A DNA stretch of 64,000 bases from an uncultured bacterium (lineage in GTDB: Bacteria; Bacteroidota; Bacteroidia; Chitinophagales; Chitinophagaceae). A program made the translations under genes and the position numbers. The notes below the pieces were generated by a model, which saw only the letters and a program-made list of their open reading frames with translations, was not told the origin of the DNA and ran no database searches. Every line of letters begins with the position of its first letter. Position 1 is the stretch's first letter. The stretch is from positions 62,001 to 126,000 of the forward strand of contig CAIKEH010000005.1 in NCBI GenBank assembly GCA_903826405.1, given 5' to 3'. Of the stretch, positions 37,862-44,748 are shown piece after piece.

Positions 37862-37906
37862 AACTAAAAATATAGTTGATTAACTAAAATTTTAGTTTTA
37901 GGTTTG
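37862..37906 (+). promoter_or_regulatory. Promoter with two BlaI-like operator palindromes
   Basis: A 16-bp perfect palindrome (AACTAAAATTTTAGTT, 37882-37897) and an imperfect copy (AACTAAAAATATAGTT, 37862-37877) are centred 20 bases apart, two helical turns. Both keep the ACTA...TAGT arms of BlaI/MecI operators. A Bacteroidota promoter overlaps them: -33 TTG (37876-37878) touches the first operator, the second lies in the spacer, and -7 TAGGTTTG (37899-37906) follows after a 20-base spacer. The start codon is 17 bases further on. This fits repression by promoter occlusion, autoregulating the blaI-M56 operon. Confidence 0.72.
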
Positions 37907-37923
37907 CTGCATAACAAAAGAAC

Positions 37924-38295
37924 ATGTCCATCATCAAGACTCTCACCAAGGCCGAAGAGCAGATCATGCAGGCGATCTGGAAACTGGACCGCGCCTTCCT
38001 CCGCGAGATCGTGGATGAGATGCCCGACCCAAAACCGCACCAGAACACGGTGGCCACCATCGTGAAGATCCTGGTCGAAAAGGAATTCGTGGGCATCCGC
38101 GTTTTTGGTCGCACACACCAGTACCATCCCCTGATCAGCAAGGATGCTTATTCCAAGCTCACCATGAAAAGTCTGGTGAAAGGATATTTCGAAGGGTCCT
38201 TCAGCAATGCCGTATCCTTCATGGTCAAAGAGAACAGTCTGAGCGTCGAGGACCTTGAATTGCTTCTCCAACAACTCAAAAAAGGCAGAAAATGA
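37924..38295 (+). CDS. BlaI/MecI/CopY family transcriptional repressor
   Basis: A 123-residue winged-helix repressor. The N-terminal DNA-binding domain (LTKAEEQIMQAIWKLDRAFL, then a recognition helix around KPHQNTVATIVKILVEKEFV) is followed by the wing and a C-terminal dimerisation helix rich in leucine (LSVEDLELLLQQLKKGRK). In BlaI/MecI proteins the BlaR1 protease signals cleavage near the linker at an Asn-Phe or similar bond. A VSFM segment near residues 95-100 is a candidate here, but the exact cleavage residues cannot be confirmed. The stop overlaps the start of the M56 gene by 4 bases. Two palindromes upstream are the probable operators. Confidence 0.92.
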   Translation: MSIIKTLTKAEEQIMQAIWKLDRAFLREIVDEMPDPKPHQNTVATIVKILVEKEFVGIRVFGRTHQYHPLISKDAYSKLTMKSLVKGYFEGSFSNAVSFMVKENSLSVEDLELLLQQLKKGRK

Positions 38296-40010
38296 TCGTC
38301 TTCTACTCGTATCTCGTCAAGGTGATGCTTTGCTCGGGCATCCTTTTCGGATATTACCTGCTCGCGTTGCGCGACAAGCCGCACCACCGATGGAATCGCT
38401 TCTTCTTGCTGGCAGCCACAACAGTTTCCATGGTGATCCCGCTTCTGCGTTTCAGCTTCCCATGGGAAAGCCAGAGCAATTCTGGCTCCACTCAATGGGT
38501 GCAATTGCTCCAAGTGGTCAATGACAACGAACATTTCATCGAGGAGGCTTCGATCGCGGGAACAGGTTCGACCATCTCCTGGCTCTCGCTGGCCTATATG
38601 GCCTTTTCCATCATCCTGATGGTGCGCCTAATCTACCCATACTTAAGATTGACTGCACAGGTCCACCAGGCGAATTTGAAAAAAGTGGATGGATTCACGA
38701 TCGTGAGCACCACAGATGCACAGTCACCCTTCACCCTGTTCCGATACATATTTTGGAACGAACACCTGGACTTACACGAACCCGCTGCCCGCCAAGTGCT
38801 GGAGCATGAGAAGGTGCATGTACGTGAAGGACACAGTCTGGACAAACTCTTCCTCAATGCATCCCTTGTGGTGTTCTGGCCCGTGCCTTTCCTCTGGCTC
38901 ATCCGCCGCGAGCTGGGCATGGTGCATGAATTCATCGCTGACGAAAGTTCATTTCCGGGACAGGACACTGCGTCATTTGCCGCCATGGTCCTGCAAGCAG
39001 CCTACCCCGGCCATCCTCTCGACCTCACCAGCTCATTTTTTCAATCACCCATAAAAAGACGAGTCCGCATGCTCATGAAAAATCATTCCTGCAAAACCGG
39101 TCACATCGGCCGCTGGATGACCCTGCCGATTATTTTGTTGATCGCCGCAGCCTTCACGTTGAGGCCGAATACTACTCATTCTATTAATACAACCGGGCAA
39201 CATGTTCGGAAAATTACGGTCGTCATAGACGCAGGCCATGGTGGATCGGATGCGGGAGTAAACATCGCCAAAGGCACACAGGAAAAAGACCTGACCCTCT
39301 CCATCGCCAGAAAGATCAAATCCCTGAATTCGAACGACAGTCTGGACATCATTCTGACCCGATACGACGACATCACCATGGGAGTCAAGGAACGTGTGGA
39401 ATTCGCTTTGGGTCATCATGCCGATGCATTCATTTCCATTCATATGAATGCGGCACCTGAACAAAACGACCAGAGCAATGGTATGGAGATGTATATCTCT
39501 GCCCGCAATAGACAAATGGAGCAGCAGAGCATCCTGCTCGGCAGTCTGCTCGGAAAAAGATTGTCCCAATCATACACGGTTGCCAAAGACCTGAAAAAAA
39601 GAGAAAAACCAGGCGTATGGGTTCTTGATGCTCCGGATATCCTCTACCCGGCTGTTTTGCTGGAATGCGGTTACTTGACCAACCCCAAGGATCTGACCTT
39701 CCTACTTGAAGAAAAAAATCAGACGGCCATCGCCAAGGATATCCTGAAAGCTTTGGAATATTATACAGATGAGTGGGATAGGACCCTCATCTTAGACCCA
39801 AACTACAAAAACCAAGCCCTGTTCATTCTGGATGGAAAGGAATTGCCTGCTGGCACCACGGCGGACAATCTGAATAATAAGATCAAGGCGGAGGATATCG
39901 ACCGGATCGATGTGCTGAAAGGAGATAGTGCCATCCATAAATATGGGAGTAAGGGAAAATATGGAGTGATCGAGATCACTTCCAAAATAAAAGCGGCCCG
40001 GGATCAATAA
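38292..40010 (+). CDS. BlaR1/M56 metalloprotease fused to N-acetylmuramoyl-L-alanine amidase and plug-like tail
   Basis: A 572-residue fusion. Residues 1-290 form a BlaR1-like integral-membrane M56 zinc protease with several spans. It carries the HEKVH motif (H172, E173, H176) and a downstream RRELGMVHEFIADESS segment (E213 the likely third ligand). After the last span (about 275-290) comes a full amidase_3 domain with all four key residues: H316 in VIDAGHGGSD, E331 in QEKDLTLSIA, H384 in SIHMNAA and E458 in VLLECGYLTN. Residues of about 500-570 resemble a TonB-receptor plug fragment (DIDRIDVLKGDSAIHKYGSK), a tail common on Bacteroidota M56 proteins. By topology the amidase should be periplasmic. 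The gene overlaps the blaI stop by 4 bases and the convergent AIR synthase gene by 7. Confidence 0.9.
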   Translation: MIVFYSYLVKVMLCSGILFGYYLLALRDKPHHRWNRFFLLAATTVSMVIPLLRFSFPWESQSNSGSTQWVQLLQVVNDNEHFIEEASIAGTGSTISWLSLAYMAFSIILMVRLIYPYLRLTAQVHQANLKKVDGFTIVSTTDAQSPFTLFRYIFWNEHLDLHEPAARQVLEHEKVHVREGHSLDKLFLNASLVVFWPVPFLWLIRRELGMVHEFIADESSFPGQDTASFAAMVLQAAYPGHPLDLTSSFFQSPIKRRVRMLMKNHSCKTGHIGRWMTLPIILLIAAAFTLRPNTTHSINTTGQHVRKITVVIDAGHGGSDAGVNIAKGTQEKDLTLSIARKIKSLNSNDSLDIILTRYDDITMGVKERVEFALGHHADAFISIHMNAAPEQNDQSNGMEMYISARNRQMEQQSILLGSLLGKRLSQSYTVAKDLKKREKPGVWVLDAPDILYPAVLLECGYLTNPKDLTFLLEEKNQTAIAKDILKALEYYTDEWDRTLILDPNYKNQALFILDGKELPAGTTADNLNNKIKAEDIDRIDVLKGDSAIHKYGSKGKYGVIEITSKIKAARDQ

Positions 40011-41173
40011 AGTATATCTCCGGATGCGGAGCGGATCACCAATTCTTTTTTATCAGAGTGCTCCACCCTTCCGATTACACGGGCTTCCACACCCCACTTC
40101 GCCGAGATCTTGATCAAGTCGGCTGCATGTGATTCTGTAGTGTAGATCTCCATTCGGGTTCCCATATTGAAAACCTGATACATCTCCCTGTCGTCTGCAC
40201 CACTGGCTTGCTGGATCAGTCTGAATACGAGGGGGGGTGCAAACAGATTGTCCTTGACGATACGCAGATCCGATGGCAGGTACTTCATGCATTTCGTCTG
40301 CCCGCCGCCGCTGCAGTGGATCAATCCATGTACGGCATCAAAATGACTTTCAAGGATCTCCTTCAAAACCGGAGCAAAGGTCCGTGTAGGACTCAAAAGT
40401 AGTTGCCCTGCGGTGTACTGGTCATGGCCGTCCGTAAGATGGTCCTGTAGCCGATAAGGGCCGATATAAACTACCTTGTCGGACAGGCTTGATTCGTAGG
40501 TCTCTGGAAATTCTTTGGCGTAATGCTTGTGAAGCAGATCGTGCCGGGCACTGGTCAGTCCATTGCTAGCGATGCCGCTGTTCCAAAAGTCCTCATACAA
40601 TGCCTTGCCATAGCTGGCCAGTCCGACGATGACATCGCCCGCTGCGATCCTCTCGTTGGTCACCAGTCTTTTTTGGGGCCAGCGAGCGGTCATGGTGCCA
40701 TTAACGGCAATGGTCCGCACTACATCACCTACGTCCGCAGTTTCACCACCCAGATAACGTATATGTACACCTGCTGCAGAGAGTCGGTCGAAAAGTTCCT
40801 GGGTCCCGTCTATCACGGCTTTGAGCACCTCCCCTGGTATCCTTGATTTGTTACGATCTATCGTGGAACTGAAAATGATGTTGTCGTGGATACCGATGCA
40901 GAGCAGATCGTCCAGATTCATCACGACGGCATCCTGAGCGATACCTTTCCACACATTGATATCACCAGTCTCCTTCCAGTACAGATAAGCGAGTATACTT
41001 TTGGTGCCAGCACCATCAGCATGCATGATGTTGACCCAGTCCGCATCACCTCCCAGATGATCGGGATACACTTTACAGAAAGCGTAAGGATAAAGGCCCT
41101 GATCCAGTTTGCCAATCGCGGCATGCACTTCTTCTTTCTGGGCGGAAACCCCGCGCTGACTGTACAGACTCAT
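40004..41173 (-). CDS. purM: Phosphoribosylformylglycinamidine cyclo-ligase (AIR synthase)
   Basis: Purine-biosynthesis enzyme converting FGAM and ATP to AIR, 389 residues, somewhat longer than E. coli PurM (345), as usual in Bacteroidota. The N-terminal domain has IMHADGAGTKSILAYLYW (ATP/phosphate loop) and VVMNLDDLLCIGIHDNIIF. The middle has IRYLGGETADVGDVVRTIAVNGT and GDVIVGLASYGKALYE. The C-terminal domain has HGLIHCSGGGQTKCMKY and MYQVFNMGTRMEIYT. These are hallmarks of the PurM/PurL/SelD/HypE fold. The exact purM assignment is strong but a paralogous AIR synthase-related protein cannot be excluded. A -7 box 16-23 bases upstream of the start is the probable promoter, divergent from ribF. 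Confidence 0.9.
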   Translation of the reverse strand: MSLYSQRGVSAQKEEVHAAIGKLDQGLYPYAFCKVYPDHLGGDADWVNIMHADGAGTKSILAYLYWKETGDINVWKGIAQDAVVMNLDDLLCIGIHDNIIFSSTIDRNKSRIPGEVLKAVIDGTQELFDRLSAAGVHIRYLGGETADVGDVVRTIAVNGTMTARWPQKRLVTNERIAAGDVIVGLASYGKALYEDFWNSGIASNGLTSARHDLLHKHYAKEFPETYESSLSDKVVYIGPYRLQDHLTDGHDQYTAGQLLLSPTRTFAPVLKEILESHFDAVHGLIHCSGGGQTKCMKYLPSDLRIVKDNLFAPPLVFRLIQQASGADDREMYQVFNMGTRMEIYTTESHAADLIKISAKWGVEARVIGRVEHSDKKELVIRSASGDILY

Positions 41174-41188
41174 AATCTATTATTCAGG

Positions 41189-41196
41189 CAAATCTA
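41189..41196 (-). promoter_or_regulatory. -7 promoter box for purM
   Basis: On the minus strand TAGATTTG matches TAnnTTTG exactly, 16 bases upstream of the purM ATG. No -33 TTTG is seen at the expected spacing. Confidence 0.45.
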
Positions 41197-41261
41197 ACTT
41201 AACCGGCTGAATTTCCCATGAAGCAAGGCTTGCATGAATTCCCCCATTGGCCAATTTGGAT

Positions 41262-41269
41262 TAGTTTTG
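41262..41269 (+). promoter_or_regulatory. -7 promoter box for ribF, giving a leaderless transcript
   Basis: TAGTTTTG matches TAnnTTTG exactly and ends only 7 bases before the first ATG of ribF (41277). If transcription starts the usual few bases downstream of the box, the mRNA would begin at or within four bases of the start codon. No clear -33 element was found. Confidence 0.45.
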
Positions 41270-41276
41270 CACCCCC

Positions 41277-42221
41277 ATGATGCAGGTTCACACAGACATC
41301 AGCCAGTTGCCGGCATTCCGAAATGCCGTGATCACCATCGGCACCTTCGACGGTGTGCACCTCGGGCATCGGCAGATTATTGATCATTTACGATCCACAG
41401 CTGCGGGGATCGATGGGGAGAGCGTGATCATCACCTTCCACCCACACCCCCGTGTCGTAGTAGGTTCTACGCAGAGAATGGACCTGCTCACCACCATGTA
41501 TGAAAGGATCACCTTGCTGGGCGAGCAGGGTGTAGATCATCTGGTCATCATACCATTCACAGAAGCCTTCGCGGCAATGCCCGCAGCCGAATATGTGGAG
41601 AAATTCCTTGTCGACCATTTCCATCCTAAAGTACTCATTATCGGGTACGATCATAGGTTCGGAAAGGGACGTCTCGGCGATTATCATTTACTTGAAGACC
41701 TGTCCGCTCGATTCGGATATGCGGTAAGGGAGATTCCTGAGCAACTGCTCCATGAATCCGCTGTGAGTTCCACACGGATCAGAGAGAGATTGCGGTCGGG
41801 CGATATTGCTGAGGCAAATGCAGGGCTGGGTTATCCCTACTTTCTGGAAGGCACCGTGGTGCACGGGGACCAGCGTGGACGTACGATCGGATTCCCGACT
41901 GCCAACCTGCAAATGAATGAACCGGACAAACTGGTGCCGGCCGACGGCGTCTACGTAGTCTCGGCATCCCTCACGGGAACCGACGGCGTAGTCATGCAAC
42001 TGAACGGCATGATGAACATCGGTCTCCGCCCCACAGTGGATGGGAAACGAAGATCCATCGAAGTGAACCTTTTCCATTTCGATGCGGATATTTATGGGAG
42101 TACGATGCGGGTTTGGTTCCATCATCGTCTTCGCGACGAGAAACGTTTTGATTCTCTGGATGCCCTGAAAGACCAATTGGCGGAAGATGGAAGAAAAGCC
42201 AGGGAATTACTTGGTCTCTGA
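41277..42221 (+). CDS. ribF: Bifunctional riboflavin kinase / FAD synthetase
   Basis: Enzyme that phosphorylates riboflavin to FMN and adenylylates FMN to FAD, 314 residues. The N-terminal nucleotidyltransferase domain has AVITIGTFDGVHLGHRQIID (HxGH-type motif) and the VSSTRIRERL segment (STRIR substrate motif). The C-terminal flavokinase domain has LEGTVVHGDQRGRTIGFPTANL and GMMNIGLRPTVDGKRRSIEV, with the metal/phosphate-binding GxPTAN site. Two ATG codons in tandem lie at 41277 and 41280; either may be used. The stop codon abuts that of the convergent holA (TGATCA shared boundary). The supply of flavin cofactors is a functional link to dodecin and the succinate dehydrogenase genes here, though these are not linked in an operon. 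Confidence 0.96.
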   Translation: MMQVHTDISQLPAFRNAVITIGTFDGVHLGHRQIIDHLRSTAAGIDGESVIITFHPHPRVVVGSTQRMDLLTTMYERITLLGEQGVDHLVIIPFTEAFAAMPAAEYVEKFLVDHFHPKVLIIGYDHRFGKGRLGDYHLLEDLSARFGYAVREIPEQLLHESAVSSTRIRERLRSGDIAEANAGLGYPYFLEGTVVHGDQRGRTIGFPTANLQMNEPDKLVPADGVYVVSASLTGTDGVVMQLNGMMNIGLRPTVDGKRRSIEVNLFHFDADIYGSTMRVWFHHRLRDEKRFDSLDALKDQLAEDGRKARELLGL

Positions 42222-43220
42222 TCAGTTCATCATTTTAACCACCATCTCAGACATGAGCGAAGCATCAGACGAACCTATATCGCCGATACCTATACTTTTC
42301 AGATTATAATGGTGCAGGAGCATGAGTGCCTGCTCCACCCCGGCAAAGCCATATCTTTTTGCAGCATTGATATAGTCCTTGACAAAAAAGGGTGGAACCC
42401 CCAGAGCGGAGGCAATGGACTTTTCATCACCCCCCTGAACTCCGAACACGCTATATGTTTTACTAAAGAAATTATGAAGAGCGGGCAAAACCATCTGAAT
42501 GGGACCTGCCTTGGGATTTTCACCGAAATACCGGATGATCCGAATAGCCTTGACCAGGTCCTTCCTGCCTAAGGCATCCGTCAACTCGAAAACATTGTAT
42601 TCCTTGCTGATGCCCACATATTTTTCGATATCATCTTCTGTTATGTTCTGGCTACCACTCAGGTTGACCAGGAGTTTGTCGATCTCATTACTGATTCTCT
42701 GCAAGTCGTTCCCGATATGGTCCACCAAAAGCAGGACGGCTTTTTGCGTGATGGTAAAGCCCTTGGAATGAACCATATTGTTGGCCCATTCCGGCAGTTG
42801 GTTCTCGTACAGCTTCTTCGTGGTCAGCATCTCCCCTTTCTGCTTGAGGACCTTGGCCAGCTTGCTGCGGCCATCCACCTTCTTATCCTTGTAGGAAACG
42901 ACGAAAATGGTGGATGTAAGCGGACTCTCCACATAAGCATCCAGCTTTTCGACATCCCTCATCTGCTGTGCTTCTTTGAGCAGGACCACCTGCTTATCAG
43001 AGAACATGGGATATTTCCTGCAGGCATTGATGACATCCGCCCAGTTTGCATCCTTACCGTAGAATATCGACAAATTGAATCCTGCCTCCTGCTCGCTCAG
43101 AATATGGTGCTCGGCATATTCCATCACTTCATCTATGTAATAGGACTCCTCCCCTTCAAGCCAGTAGATGGGCTTGAAGATCTTTTTCTTCCATTCACCG
43201 ATGATCTTATCAGACGACAT
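42222..43220 (-). CDS. holA: DNA polymerase III, delta subunit
   Basis: Clamp-loader subunit that opens the beta sliding clamp, 332 residues. The N-terminus (MSSDKIIGEWKKKIFKPIYWL) leads to the AAA+-like domain I with PIYWLEGEESYYIDEVMEY, as in HolA. Later segments KQVVLLKEAQQMRDVEKLDA and IFVVSYKDKKVDGRSKLAKV are typical of domain I/II. The C-terminal domain III collar helices include NVFELTDALGRKDLVKAIRI and SIASALGVPPFFVKDYINAA, the most recognisable HolA motif. Length and order fit the family. The gene is convergent with ribF, sharing a boundary with no gap. Confidence 0.93.
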   Translation of the reverse strand: MSSDKIIGEWKKKIFKPIYWLEGEESYYIDEVMEYAEHHILSEQEAGFNLSIFYGKDANWADVINACRKYPMFSDKQVVLLKEAQQMRDVEKLDAYVESPLTSTIFVVSYKDKKVDGRSKLAKVLKQKGEMLTTKKLYENQLPEWANNMVHSKGFTITQKAVLLLVDHIGNDLQRISNEIDKLLVNLSGSQNITEDDIEKYVGISKEYNVFELTDALGRKDLVKAIRIIRYFGENPKAGPIQMVLPALHNFFSKTYSVFGVQGGDEKSIASALGVPPFFVKDYINAAKRYGFAGVEQALMLLHHYNLKSIGIGDIGSSDASLMSEMVVKMMN

Positions 43221-43640
43221 ATATGGGCTCCCCGGTATTCAAGCCGGCCCGCAAAGTTGTGGATTATCCTCCGTTCCCGCCCGTTCATTTTTCAACAGGT
43301 CATTACCGGGTGGACAGAAGAGACAAAATTCCTTCAGCGACCTTCTGATCCTTTAGGAAGGTCACATTATAACGAAGCTTGCTATCCCCGGGTTTTAAAA
43401 ATCGACAAAACCATGCCGGAGATCAATCAGAACGAATGTTTCCGTAGCAACCTGATTTTCTGGCATGATTTTGGAAACTAACCAGTCCAAAGATCCTTTT
43501 CATAGATCTGAAAGTCCTGAAAATGTGTTGATAGTGCGTCGAATTGATATTCAGGTGATCTATTCTAAATCGATGAAAAGCAAGTAACGAGTCAATCCAT
43601 TAATCAGTATAAACAACCTTGAACCATTAAATTCAAAACT
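43221..43640. other. Intergenic, no gene seen
   Basis: These 420 bases separate holA from the coiled-coil protein, which are divergent. A near-match -7 box for holA (CAACTTTG on minus, 43252-43259, one mismatch) lies 32 bases before its start. The right 100 bases are AT-rich, as expected upstream of a start in this phylum. I see no RNA gene, repeat or coding frame with protein-like composition. Confidence 0.5.
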
Positions 43641-44618
43641 ATGACTTCGAACTATCCCTCAGCAGCCCCTCAGACACCGGAACCCAAAAAGGACAACCGC
43701 GGTCTGATCTATGGTGTTCTGATCGCCGCATTACTGGGTACATGGGGTTACATCATCTTCGACAAAAGTAAAACCAAGGATGTCATCGAGCAAAAGGATG
43801 TGCAATACGCCCAACTCGATTCTTCCAAAAATACTGTTCAGCGCGAATATGAAGATGCCCTGCTTCGCCTTGATGCCATGACCAGCACCAACAGCCATCT
43901 CGACAGCCTGGTGAAAACCAAGAACACCGAGTTGGACGCCATGAAAAGCCGGATCAAAGGCCTCGTAGGTAAGCAAAATGCAACTGCAGCTGACCTGTCT
44001 GAAGCCCGCAAGCTCATCAGTGAATTGAATACTACTGTGGATGGTTACAAAAAGCAGATCGAGACCCTTCAGGCCGAGAATCAGCAACTCAATCAGGACA
44101 AGACACAATTGACCCAGCAAAAAGCAGAATTGGAGACCAACCTGTCCACTACTCAGGCAGAGAAAAAAGCAGCTGATGATAAGATTGATATCGGCAGCAC
44201 CCTGCATGCCTCGAATTTTCAGATCACTGCCATCAACATGAAGAATAATGGCAAGGAGAAACCCACCGTTACGGCCAAACGCGCGGACAAATTACGCGTC
44301 TCCTTCGACCTCGATGAGAACCGGATCACCAATAGCGGCCCCAAGGACCTCTATGTGATTGTGACCGACCCTGCAGGGAAAGTAGTCAGCGAGCAGGGAC
44401 TCAGCTCAGGAAATTTCTCCACCCGTGAAGATGGACAGAAGCAATACACCAACAAAGTAAGTGTGGATTATACCCAGGGTAAAAGCAAGAACGTGAGTTT
44501 CGACCTCAACAATACCGACAAGTATGTTCCGGGTGCTTACAAAGTGGAAGTCTACCAGAACGGTTTCAAAATCGGAAACGGTGGAGTGAACCTGAAAAAA
44601 GGTGGATTGTTCAGCTAA
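43641..44618 (+). CDS. Membrane-anchored coiled-coil protein with C-terminal beta domain
   Basis: A 325-residue protein not matched to a named family. A proline-rich cytosolic tail (residues 1-20) precedes one membrane span (GLIYGVLIAALLGTWGYIIF). A long coiled coil follows (about 45-180), with heptads such as KKQIETLQAENQQLNQDKTQ. The C-terminal 130 residues form a beta-rich domain (DLYVIVTDPAGKVVSEQGLS, GAYKVEVYQNGFKIGNG). A single inner-membrane anchor with a periplasmic stalk and head is the simplest topology. The layout resembles proteins of the Bacteroidota cell envelope of unknown role. It is monocistronic, closed by a strong terminator. Confidence 0.82.
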   Translation: MTSNYPSAAPQTPEPKKDNRGLIYGVLIAALLGTWGYIIFDKSKTKDVIEQKDVQYAQLDSSKNTVQREYEDALLRLDAMTSTNSHLDSLVKTKNTELDAMKSRIKGLVGKQNATAADLSEARKLISELNTTVDGYKKQIETLQAENQQLNQDKTQLTQQKAELETNLSTTQAEKKAADDKIDIGSTLHASNFQITAINMKNNGKEKPTVTAKRADKLRVSFDLDENRITNSGPKDLYVIVTDPAGKVVSEQGLSSGNFSTREDGQKQYTNKVSVDYTQGKSKNVSFDLNNTDKYVPGAYKVEVYQNGFKIGNGGVNLKKGGLFS

Positions 44619-44651
44619 GCATATTTTCCTCTTAACCGACCCCCCAATATT

Positions 44652-44682
44652 GAACTGGCCCCAAAGGCCAGTTCTTTTTTTT
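44652..44682 (+). terminator. Terminator of the coiled-coil protein gene
   Basis: A perfect 9-bp stem (GAACTGGCC / GGCCAGTTC, 44652-44660 and 44666-44674) with a 5-base loop is followed by eight T (44675-44682). This is a textbook Rho-independent terminator. Confidence 0.92.
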
Positions 44683-44748
44683 AAGGAAGTTCCGATCCAG
44701 GGGGCAACTTTGTACCCGAGAAAAATGCTTCGCCAGTTGTTTCCTTCA

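Noticed and set aside
42717-43481. A 254-residue plus-strand frame antisense to holA and into the gap
   Set aside because: Most of it mirrors a clear clamp-loader subunit, and the translation shows no protein-like pattern.
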